This document shows positions 42,307 to 49,829 of a stretch of 64,000 nt of DNA, in pieces; position 1 is the first letter of the stretch, and each line of letters opens with the position of its first letter. Source of the stretch: Pirellulaceae bacterium. GTDB lineage: Bacteria > Planctomycetota > Planctomycetia > Pirellulales > Pirellulaceae. Made by a program: the position numbers and the translations under genes. The DNA lies in the NCBI GenBank assembly GCA_023382975.1, contig JAHDXO010000030.1:1-64000 (forward strand), in the 5' to 3' direction. A model generated the notes under the pieces. The model did not search any database, was not told where the DNA came from, and saw nothing but the letters and a program-made list of their open reading frames with translations.

Positions 42307-42708
42307 GGACCATTCACCTCCTCGAAGACCTGAAAACTGGTGTTACGTATGGTTGTCCAGCAGTCCGGTTCGGTATCCCGCTGGACCGACTGCCAGATTC
42401 GCTCACCTTGCGTTCGATTCGGCAACTTTAAGCAATTCGCGGGCCAATCGTCGGCTTGAGCGACGTAACTGTCTGGCAGGTTTGGTGTTCCGTCTTTTTA
42501 GTTCTTCGGCACTTGCGTCCGGCTGGTGGGAAGAGCACCGGAACAGCGTCTCCTGCTGTCATTTTGGCAGGGCCGTTGCCTCCGGTGGAAACACGGTGCA
42601 AAATAGTTTCGTCTCAACAGGCGGATGAGTCTGCCTTGCGAGACCACCGCCGGATCCGGACTCCGTGTGTTGCGCAACAGACCGATTCATCCGCCGTGGA
42701 TTCTTACC
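42307..42708. other. groESL upstream region with an inverted repeat
   Basis: About 400 bases between divergent groES and the zinc-ribbon gene. A seven-base inverted repeat GTCCAGC (42355-42361) / GCTGGAC (42380-42386) with an 18-base spacer lies in the likely groES leader; it could be an operator but is not CIRCE. No promoter box or small gene is clear. Confidence 0.35.
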
Positions 42709-43749
42709 ATGCCCATCAAAGTTGCCTGCAAGTGCGGTCAGACGTTCGCCGCTAAGGACGAATTGGCTGGCAAAGTGGTGAAGTGCCCGAAATGCGCCAA
42801 TCCGCTGAAGGTACCATCCCCTCAAAAGAAGGCAGCGGCCGTTGCGGCACCGACGCCCGTGGCGGGTGGATTGGCCGACCTGCTGGACGAAGTGGGGCTG
42901 AAAGGAAAGCAGGACGAATACAAGGGCCGTCACTGCCCGAGTTGCAACGCACCGCTGGCGCACAACGCGGTCTTGTGCGTGGGTTGCGGGCTGAATTTGG
43001 AAACGGGCAAGTTCACGAAGGGCTTTGGAGTTGCTCCCACCAAAGCCGCCGCAAAAAAGGCTGAAGGGCACGAAGGGGCTGCCGAACGGCTGCTGACCAA
43101 GGCCCAGGATGCCCTGGTTCAAGAGAAGGTCGAGCAGGTCAAGAACGTCACGGAGGGCATGCCCACCTGGGCCATTGCAGCAGTTTTGACGGTAATCGGG
43201 ACGATCGCAGTTTCGATGTCGACGATGCCTCAAGGCCGAGCGTTCGCTCTCTCCGGTTGGGTCTGTATCACCGTGTGCATGGCGGTTTCTACCGTGTTCA
43301 GTCTGCGGATCGCCGTCATCGCATTTCAAGAGAGTGCTGTCAACGGCTTGATGTACCTGTTTGTACCTTTTTACGCGCTGTTCTACGTCTTCACGCGGTG
43401 GAGCCAATGTGGACGGTTTTTCATGACGACGCTGGCAGCCGCACTGATGGCTCTCGTCGGCGTCGGCTTGCTTTTCCTAGCGACGCTCTTTACCGAGGAA
43501 GCCAGCAGCCCCGCCGCATGCCTGCCGCCTTTTCGGCCGATCGAGTCGGTCGAGCGATTTGGGCAGCGGCTCGGCATGTACCACCGCCTCTTCGATGTCG
43601 GCTCGAACCCCGTCCCGGTTCTTGCCAGCCTCGCTGCCCGCGACACTGCTTGCCGAACGGCACTCGCGAGAGACCTCGGCCGTTGTCTCGCGTCGGGAGA
43701 TAACTCGACGCGCATCGATTCTCGAACCCATGAAGGAGTCCACGCTTGA
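42709..43749 (+). CDS. double zinc-ribbon membrane protein
   Basis: Protein of 346 residues. Two zinc ribbons lie at the N-terminus: Cys7/Cys9/Cys26/Cys29 (ACKCGQTF, VKCPKCANPL) and Cys76/Cys79/Cys90/Cys93 (HCPSCNAPL, LCVGCGLNLETG). An Ala/Lys-rich linker and four hydrophobic segments follow (for example WAIAAVLTVIGTIAVSM, FFMTTLAAALMALVGVGLLF). This arrangement is common in planctomycete membrane proteins of unknown function. The last ~85 residues (from EEASSPAACLPPFRP) are unlike the rest and may be a replaced or frame-shifted tail. The start at ATG 42709 has only a weak ribosome site. Its stop overlaps the next gene's TTG start (TTGA). Confidence 0.7.
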   Translation: MPIKVACKCGQTFAAKDELAGKVVKCPKCANPLKVPSPQKKAAAVAAPTPVAGGLADLLDEVGLKGKQDEYKGRHCPSCNAPLAHNAVLCVGCGLNLETGKFTKGFGVAPTKAAAKKAEGHEGAAERLLTKAQDALVQEKVEQVKNVTEGMPTWAIAAVLTVIGTIAVSMSTMPQGRAFALSGWVCITVCMAVSTVFSLRIAVIAFQESAVNGLMYLFVPFYALFYVFTRWSQCGRFFMTTLAAALMALVGVGLLFLATLFTEEASSPAACLPPFRPIESVERFGQRLGMYHRLFDVGSNPVPVLASLAARDTACRTALARDLGRCLASGDNSTRIDSRTHEGVHA

Positions 43750-45041
43750 AACCGAATTATCCCCCTGCGTTCCGCCGAAACCACTCCGTCGAACTGAAAC
43801 GACCCGCCAGGCTGTGTTTCGTGCTTTCTGTCGTGTTGTTGGCAGCCGCGGGGACTTTGGGTGTAACGGCGCCGATTCAAGCCGAGACATGGACCGACGC
43901 AACCGGCAAGTTCCAGGTGGTCGGTGATTTCCTGGCTCTGCGCAACAACGTGGTCTACCTGCGGAAGGAAAACGGGGTAACGATCGCAGTTCCGATGGAA
44001 CGTTTGAGTCTGGCAAGCCAGCAGACGGCACGGCAGATGGCCGCGGCCGCAGGAACTAGTACATCTCCCGATGCCGCCCTGAGGGACTTGATGGCCAAAA
44101 TGCAGTCGGGGGATTTTCGCGCTGCTTGGGATTCGCTACCAGCCACTTACCAGACGGACGTGAACGAAGTGGTCCAAGCCATGGCCCTGAACATGGATGC
44201 CGACGTTTGGAATGCGGGAAAACGCATCCTGGGCAAAGCCGTGTCAGTTCTGAAGGACAAGAAAGACTTCATCATGGGCTATCCGGCACTGCAGCAGCCG
44301 GGGTTGGATCTGACCGCAGCCAACAAGAATTGGGATGCCTTCACTGGCCTGCTGGATGCAATCGTCAATAGCGACTTGACGGATTTGGACAAGCTGAAGA
44401 CGTTTGACGGTTCCGCCTTCATGGAAGGCCCCGGAAAAGCGATAGGCACGCGGATGATGGAACTTGCGAAGTCGCTCGAACAAGACGTCGATCCCGCCAG
44501 CCTGCCCGTCCCCATGGAATTCCCCGGGTTGGAAACCGTCCCGATGATGGACTTCTCGAACGTCAAGATTTCCACCGTCCGTGTCGACGGCGATTCGGCG
44601 GTACTTCGTTTGGAACAACCGGACGGTAAAGTGGAGGCGCGAGAGACCGTGCGGGTCGAAGGCAAGTGGGTGCCCAAGGAAATGGCCGACGGCTGGAAAG
44701 AAGGCGTCGAGCAGTCCAAGTTGTTTCTGACGACCGTCATGCCCCAGCAGCTCAAGGAAAACAAGCCCATGCTGCTGTCACCGTTGTCGCCAGTCAAGAT
44801 GTTCGAGGGAGTGCTCGATCAGTTGCTCGCTGCCAACGATCAGGCTGCCTTCAACGAGGTGATCGACGGAATCGTGGAAATGGTCGGTGGCATGATGGGA
44901 GCAGAGCAAGAGCCTGGAATTCCCGGCGAAGGCGAAGAAATGACTCCGTTCGCGGATCCGCCCGAGGGTGGAGCCGACGATCCCTTCGGAGCACCGCCGG
45001 CCGGTGGAGCCAACAACGCTGCCGATCCTTTCGGCAACTAA
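43746..45041 (+). CDS. SHD1-domain secreted protein
   Basis: Protein of 431 residues starting at TTG, with AAGGAG seven bases upstream. A signal peptide (FVLSVVLLAAAGTLGV ending APIQA-E) leads into an SHD1 domain (WTDATGKFQVVGDFLALRNN, then VTIAVPMERLSLASQQ), a small beta domain common at the start of planctomycete exported proteins. The middle is an unrecognised helical region. The C-terminus is a Gly/Pro/Asp-rich tail (GGADDPFGAPPAGGANNAAD). The function is unknown. It is translationally coupled to the zinc-ribbon gene by TTGA overlap and convergent with dnaB, ten bases away. Confidence 0.75.
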   Translation: MKPNYPPAFRRNHSVELKRPARLCFVLSVVLLAAAGTLGVTAPIQAETWTDATGKFQVVGDFLALRNNVVYLRKENGVTIAVPMERLSLASQQTARQMAAAAGTSTSPDAALRDLMAKMQSGDFRAAWDSLPATYQTDVNEVVQAMALNMDADVWNAGKRILGKAVSVLKDKKDFIMGYPALQQPGLDLTAANKNWDAFTGLLDAIVNSDLTDLDKLKTFDGSAFMEGPGKAIGTRMMELAKSLEQDVDPASLPVPMEFPGLETVPMMDFSNVKISTVRVDGDSAVLRLEQPDGKVEARETVRVEGKWVPKEMADGWKEGVEQSKLFLTTVMPQQLKENKPMLLSPLSPVKMFEGVLDQLLAANDQAAFNEVIDGIVEMVGGMMGAEQEPGIPGEGEEMTPFADPPEGGADDPFGAPPAGGANNAADPFGN

Positions 45042-45051
45042 TAGGGCGAAT

Positions 45052-46458
45052 TCAGAATTCTTCGGCGGCACCTCGGTTGTAGCCGTCGAAGTCGCGCAGA
45101 CGTTCCGGAGCAAGGTTCTGAAAGCGGGTGAAGTCTTTCTCCCAACGTAGTTCCACGTCGCCGACCGGACCGTTTCGCTGTTTGGCGACGATGATTTCTG
45201 CTTGGCCCTCGTATTCCTGCTGAGTCGCACCGCGGTGGTAGTATTCTTCGCGATGCACGAACATCACCACGTCCGCGTCCTGCTCGATCGCGCCGGATTC
45301 GCGCAAATGACTCAACCGCGGGCGGTGGTCCTTGCTGTCTTCGGCTTGGCGGTTCAACTGAGCCAAACACAGGATCGGGACGTCGGCTTCGCGCGCCAAC
45401 CCTTTCAGGCGCCGCGTGATCCGCGCCACCTGTTCCTGTCGCGAGTCGTTCGGATTGTCCGGTTCGATCAACTGCAGATAGTCGATCACGATCAGCCCCA
45501 GTCCTTTTTCGCGCCGCCGGATCCGCCGGGCGGCCGCGGCGATTTCGCTCACGGTGCGCGACGGCGAATCATCGACGAACAACGGCGACTGACTAATCCG
45601 CCCGGCCGTTTCGACTAGCCGTTGCCGGTCCGCGTTCGAAATCGTGCCGGTGCGCATCCGGTGCCCGTTCACTCGAGCCACCGAACAAAGCATCCGGTCG
45701 GCCAGTTCGATCGCGGACATTTCCAAGCTGACAAACAGCGTCGGCTCCCGCAATTCGATCGCCACGAATTCGGCGATATTCATGGCAAAGGCCGTCTTTC
45801 CCATACTCGGGCGCGCGGCCAGCACGACAAGTTCCGAGTTGTGGAGACCGCCCATCAACTTGTCCAGGTCGGTAAATCCGGTCTCCACCCCGCCGCCGAT
45901 GTGCTCGCCGCGCATCCGCGCGTCCAGACGGTCCATCGATTGATTCAAGATGTCACGGATGCTGGATACCGTGGCGGAACCGCGATGGTCCAGGATGGCG
46001 AAGATCTTCTGCTCGGCCTCGCTCAACAGATGCTTGGGCTCCCGCTGGGCTTCGTAGGCATCGCGCAAGATTTCGGTGCTGGCCTGGATCAGGGACCGCA
46101 GCGTTGCCTTCTCGCGGACAATTCGGGCATAGTAGCGAGCGTGAGCGGCGTTGGGCACCGACTGGCTGACTTTGTACAAGTAGGCGGCGCCGCCGATCGT
46201 CTCGAATTCACCCGACGATTTCAGCTTGTCCACCAGCAGCGTCACATCGATCTTCCGCCCGGCGTCATGCATTTCCTGCATCTGGCGGAACAGCCGCTGG
46301 TTGGCATCGTCGTAGAAGTCCTCGGCCCGCAGAATTAGCGACACTTCGTCGCACGCATCCGGCATCAGGAGGATGCTTCCGAGAACGCCCAGTTCGGCAT
46401 CGATGTCGGAAGGCGGCGAGTGGTCCAGCACTTGGGAAGCAAACTCGAGCGCAGGCAT
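45052..46458 (-). CDS. dnaB: replicative DNA helicase DnaB
   Basis: Hexameric 5'-3' helicase of the replication fork, 468 residues. N-terminal DnaB domain (AELGVLGSILLMPDACDEV), then the RecA-like motor: Walker A AARPSMGKTAF (about 215-224, Lys221), FVSLEMSAIELADRML, Walker B LGLIVIDYLQLIEP and RLSHLRESGAIEQDADVVMF. No intein is present. GGAGGAA precedes the ATG. Last gene of the rplY-pth-rpsF-ssb-rplI-dnaB series, an order seen widely in bacteria. Confidence 0.98.
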   Translation of the reverse strand: MPALEFASQVLDHSPPSDIDAELGVLGSILLMPDACDEVSLILRAEDFYDDANQRLFRQMQEMHDAGRKIDVTLLVDKLKSSGEFETIGGAAYLYKVSQSVPNAAHARYYARIVREKATLRSLIQASTEILRDAYEAQREPKHLLSEAEQKIFAILDHRGSATVSSIRDILNQSMDRLDARMRGEHIGGGVETGFTDLDKLMGGLHNSELVVLAARPSMGKTAFAMNIAEFVAIELREPTLFVSLEMSAIELADRMLCSVARVNGHRMRTGTISNADRQRLVETAGRISQSPLFVDDSPSRTVSEIAAAARRIRRREKGLGLIVIDYLQLIEPDNPNDSRQEQVARITRRLKGLAREADVPILCLAQLNRQAEDSKDHRPRLSHLRESGAIEQDADVVMFVHREEYYHRGATQQEYEGQAEIIVAKQRNGPVGDVELRWEKDFTRFQNLAPERLRDFDGYNRGAAEEF

Positions 46459-46586
46459 CCCGCGTTCCTCCGTGAAATTCGAGTGGGTCCGGTCGCCACC
46501 GGCGCCGCGACCAAAGTCGCAGGGCGCCGGTTACTGCCGGTTCGAACCGAATTCGCAGGAATTCGGCGCACGATCACGAACAAGCG

Positions 46587-47132
46587 TCAGTCGCTGGCCG
46601 AAGTCTGGCCAGTCGCTGTCGGCACAACCCACACCTTTAACTCGGCGCCGATATCCTGGTGCAGATGCACCTTGACCGTGTACAGGCCGAGTTCCTTGAG
46701 CGGTCCTTCCAGACGGATTTGGCTGGCGGTCAGATGGAAATCGTTCTTCTTCAGTTCCGCGACGATCTCGTTGGCTCCGACGCTGCCATACAGGTGGCCT
46801 TCGTCGTTGGCCATTGCATCGATGGTAATGCTCTGCTTGGAAATCGCATCGGCCAGGCTCTGCAGATGCATCAGCCGCGACTTTTCGATTTCCAGCAATT
46901 TGGCGCGATGCTTGTCGACCATCCGCTTGTGATGGTCGGTCGCGAGAGTCGCCAATCCCTGGGGCAACAAATAGTTGTTGGCGTACCCCGGTCGCACCTC
47001 AACCACGTCACCTTGCTTGCCAAGATGATCGACCGATTGGATCAACAACAACTGCACGCCGCCATGCGGCCCCTTCGGCAGACGCTTGAAGCCTGAATTT
47101 CGCGATCTCTTCTGGGACTGAGTTTCGGCCAT
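46587..47132 (-). CDS. rplI: 50S ribosomal protein bL9
   Basis: Protein of 181 residues, longer than the usual ~150: the first ~28 residues (MAETQSQKRSRNSGFKRLP) are a basic extension before the conserved core VQLLLIQSVDHLGKQGDVVE and VRPGYANNYLLPQGLA. The C-terminal domain (GHLYGSVGANEIVAELKK) is intact. The ATG at 47132 has AGGGG six bases upstream, supporting the extended start. Binds 23S rRNA near the L1 stalk. Confidence 0.95.
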   Translation of the reverse strand: MAETQSQKRSRNSGFKRLPKGPHGGVQLLLIQSVDHLGKQGDVVEVRPGYANNYLLPQGLATLATDHHKRMVDKHRAKLLEIEKSRLMHLQSLADAISKQSITIDAMANDEGHLYGSVGANEIVAELKKNDFHLTASQIRLEGPLKELGLYTVKVHLHQDIGAELKVWVVPTATGQTSASD

Positions 47133-47238
47133 GATTTCCCCTGCAAGCAAGTTTTTCTAAAGGTCGAGCACGTTCGGCATCGTGCTGCGCTGTTTCAATA
47201 GTACGAATTCTTCAACGCCCGCCGAGCCAGCAGCGAGC

Positions 47239-47264
47239 AAAAAAGGCCCTCGCCGAATCGGCGA
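47239..47264 (-). terminator. possible intra-operon terminator after ssb
   Basis: On the minus strand, hairpin TCGCCG-att-CGGCGA lies just past the ssb stop, followed by GGGCC and six U residues. The gap before the U-tract makes it imperfect. It may reduce transcription into rplI-dnaB. Confidence 0.4.
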
Positions 47265-47271
47265 AGCAATT

Positions 47272-47745
47272 TCAGAACGGGATGTCATCCTCCGGTGGAC
47301 CCGCCGGTGTACCCCGACTCGACTCAGCGACGCCCGTGGACGACGAATGACTATATTCCGATTCGTCGTACTGCCGAGGAGGTCGGTCTTGACCACCACC
47401 ACCACCTCCGCTGCTTCCGCGGGGCGACAGCATTTGCATCCGTTCGCACACGACGCGAAGCTTGTACCGTTTCTGCCCTTCCGTCTCCCACGTATCCAGC
47501 TTCAGTCGCCCTTCAATCAGGATTGACGAGCCTTTGCTCAGATATTCGCTCGCAACTTCAGCCGTTCGCCCCCAAAGCGTCACATCGACGAAAGTCGTCT
47601 CTTCGATCACCTCGCCACTCTGCGTCTTGCGTTTGTCATTGACCGCCAAGGTGATGTCCGTTACGGCAATCCCGCTGGGGATGTACCTGAGTTCGATGTC
47701 GCGGGTGATGTTCCCTGCTAAGATGACACGGTTAAAATTTGCCAT
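47272..47745 (-). CDS. ssb: single-stranded DNA-binding protein
   Basis: Protein of 157 residues: OB fold opening with MANFNRVILAGNITRDIELR and including TTFVDVTLWGRTAEVASEYL, then a Gly-rich linker and the conserved acidic tip PPEDDIPF that recruits replication and repair partners. ATG at 47745. It sits between rpsF and rplI in the usual order. Confidence 0.98.
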   Translation of the reverse strand: MANFNRVILAGNITRDIELRYIPSGIAVTDITLAVNDKRKTQSGEVIEETTFVDVTLWGRTAEVASEYLSKGSSILIEGRLKLDTWETEGQKRYKLRVVCERMQMLSPRGSSGGGGGGQDRPPRQYDESEYSHSSSTGVAESSRGTPAGPPEDDIPF

Positions 47746-47865
47746 GATCCACGCCTCATCCGACCAATGCCTGACGAAGAAACCGACGCTTTCCGCACGC
47801 GAACTGCCCAAACTACCACGCGACAGAACGACCGACAAGTCGGCGATGCATCGGATCCACGGCAG

Positions 47866-48306
47866 TTACGGCAAGTCTTCCTCGTCGTCTGCATCCGCTT
47901 CCAAATCCGCGTCGTCCGGACGGACGGCGGCCCCGGTCGGCTTCTGCTCGACAATCGGCGGCGCGAACGGAAGTCGCTCACCACTCGCCTGGGCTACGCG
48001 AACATCGACCATTCGCGGATCAACTCGAAGCGTGAGGTTGCGAAGGATGTTGTCGTCCAACTGGCACTCGCGATTGAATTCGGTGAGCTTTCCGCTCTCC
48101 AGACGGACGAATGCCAGCCAGTAGGTTCCCTTCTTGTGACCCTTGATTGGGTAGGCAAGCCGCTGCTCGAACCACAACCGGCTCGCGAGCAGATCGCCTC
48201 CGCACTTCTCAACCATCTTGGGGATTCGCCCGCTCACTCCACCCGGGTCACGAGCGTAAGCGTTCGAATCAAAAATGAACATGCATTCGTAAACGTTGTG
48301 AGCCAA
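47866..48306 (-). CDS. rpsF: 30S ribosomal protein bS6
   Basis: Protein of 146 residues. It starts at TTG: the conserved N-terminal strand (AHNVYECMFIFDSNAYARD) begins right after it and AGGGAG lies about eight bases upstream; the first ATG inside would delete that strand. Other hallmarks are LAYPIKGHKKGTYWLAFVRL and ILRNLTLRVDPRMVDVRV. The acidic C-terminal tail ends DADDEEDLP. The usual neighbour rpsR (bS18), which binds S6, is absent from this locus. Confidence 0.93.
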   Translation of the reverse strand: MAHNVYECMFIFDSNAYARDPGGVSGRIPKMVEKCGGDLLASRLWFEQRLAYPIKGHKKGTYWLAFVRLESGKLTEFNRECQLDDNILRNLTLRVDPRMVDVRVAQASGERLPFAPPIVEQKPTGAAVRPDDADLEADADDEEDLP

Positions 48307-48326
48307 ACCTATTCTCCCTGTAACAG

Positions 48327-48890
48327 TCAATTCCCGTTGTATCGATTCATACAGTACTGGACGCCGCCGCGGGCCCAGTCGGCTAAACCGTCTGCCGCAA
48401 GTCGAACTGCTGCGTCGATCACCAGACGTTGCTGGGCATCGAATTTTCCAAGCACGTATCCAACGGCGTCCCACTGCGGCGGCGGACTGTCGATTCCGAT
48501 CCGCAGCCTCGGAAAGGCGTCCGTTCCCAAACGACGAATGATATCCTCCAACCCCTTTTGTCCACCAGACGACCCCTTGGCCCGAAAACGCAACCTTCCC
48601 GTGGGAAGGTTCATGTCGTCACAGACCACGATCAAGTCTTCATGCTTTAATTTGTAGAAGTCGCGTGCGGGCTGGACGCTCGCACCACTACAATTCATAA
48701 ACGTGTGCGGACAAAGCAACCAAACCTGCTCGTCACCCACCACGGCCTCGGCCAATTCTCCCTGGAATTTCGACCGGATGCCTCCTTTGCCGAAGCGACG
48801 GCGAAATTCGGCCACCACCTCCCAGCCGACATTGTGACGCGTTCCCTCGTACTTTCGGCCTGGATTGCCCAGCCCTACGATCAGCTTCAT
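48327..48890 (-). CDS. pth: peptidyl-tRNA hydrolase
   Basis: Protein of 187 residues that frees tRNA from stalled peptidyl-tRNA. Hallmarks: MKLIVGLGNPGRKYEGTRHN with the catalytic His in TRHNVGW, PHTFMNCSGASVQPARDFYK, VVCDDMNLPTGRLRFRAKGS and RLRIGIDSPP. ATG at 48890 with AAGGGGGG upstream. Follows rplY and precedes rpsF by 20 bases. Confidence 0.97.
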   Translation of the reverse strand: MKLIVGLGNPGRKYEGTRHNVGWEVVAEFRRRFGKGGIRSKFQGELAEAVVGDEQVWLLCPHTFMNCSGASVQPARDFYKLKHEDLIVVCDDMNLPTGRLRFRAKGSSGGQKGLEDIIRRLGTDAFPRLRIGIDSPPPQWDAVGYVLGKFDAQQRLVIDAAVRLAADGLADWARGGVQYCMNRYNGN

Positions 48891-48931
48891 CGCGATCCCC
48901 CCTTGAATCGAGCCGCTCGATTCCTGGGGAG

Positions 48932-49558
48932 CTAGTCTTCTTCCTCTTCCTCGACCTTGCGACCAATCACCTCTGGTTCGCCCGCCTCGGCCACCGCCGC
49001 CTCTTCCACCTCGGGCAACTCCGTGACCGCGACGCAATGGACGACCATTTCATCGCTGTCGCCGAGCAATACAACTCCATCGGGCAACCTCAAGTCACCC
49101 AGCTTGATCGCATCTCCCACCTGCAACGCATTGATATTCACGTCGATCCGTTCCGGCAAGGACGCAGCGGGGCACTCGATTTCCACTTCGTGAACCATGT
49201 GCTCGATCATGCCGCCTTGACGAACTCCAGGAGCCTCGCCGCGCAATTCCACGGGGATCGTAACTCGCACTTTTTCCGTGGCTGAAACCCGCGTCAGATC
49301 GATGTGCAGCACGCTGTGTCCCAATGCGTCCCATTGGACTTCGCGAATCAACGCCGTGTCGCTGATGTCGCCCTGCAATTCGACCATCTTCGCGCCGTGT
49401 CGAATCGCGGCGTGCAGTTGGTCAGAAGGTACTGAAAGACGCACATTCGCCTCCCGATGCCCGTACAAAACCGCAGGAACATTGCCCGCCCGACGCACTC
49501 GCTTGACTGCGTTCGAACCGGCTTCGTCTCGAATCTTGACTTGCAGGACTTCCGCCAT
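48932..49558 (-). CDS. rplY: 50S ribosomal protein bL25 (CTC form)
   Basis: Protein of 208 residues: the L25 domain (RRAGNVPAVLYGHREANVRL) binds 5S rRNA, followed by the TL5/CTC C-terminal domain (VRVTIPVELRGEAPGVRQGG, LPERIDVNINALQVGDAIKL) and a Glu/Asp tail (VIGRKVEEEEED). ATG at 49558, with AGGGGG upstream. First gene of the series running to dnaB. Confidence 0.96.
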   Translation of the reverse strand: MAEVLQVKIRDEAGSNAVKRVRRAGNVPAVLYGHREANVRLSVPSDQLHAAIRHGAKMVELQGDISDTALIREVQWDALGHSVLHIDLTRVSATEKVRVTIPVELRGEAPGVRQGGMIEHMVHEVEIECPAASLPERIDVNINALQVGDAIKLGDLRLPDGVVLLGDSDEMVVHCVAVTELPEVEEAAVAEAGEPEVIGRKVEEEEED

Positions 49559-49829
49559 GGATGGCCCCCTAAACTTTTCTGACCGAACGAAAGCCCGGCA
49601 TTTTCCCAAAAAATCTTGCCGTTTCAAGCCCAAATCCAGGTAGAAAGCCCCAATGTCCAACAATGCCACTTCTAGAGAGATCGCCAAGGCATTTAGGGAT
49701 GGCAAATAGTGGTTGTCGATTGACGGCGACTCGTAGGGCACTTTAGAATTTGTCGGAGAAGCATTCGCCGGGGATGAAAACCTGGGCTCCCCCGGCTTCT
49801 TGGTCACCTGTAAATCGGGAAACGGTCGC

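Noticed and set aside
42307..42440. CIRCE operator upstream of groES
   Set aside because: TTAGCACTC...GAGTGCTAA was looked for and is not present.
46535..46570. T-loop-like GGTTCGAACC, possible tRNA
   Set aside because: No matching acceptor stem, anticodon arm or D-arm around it; it lies in the rplI-dnaB gap.
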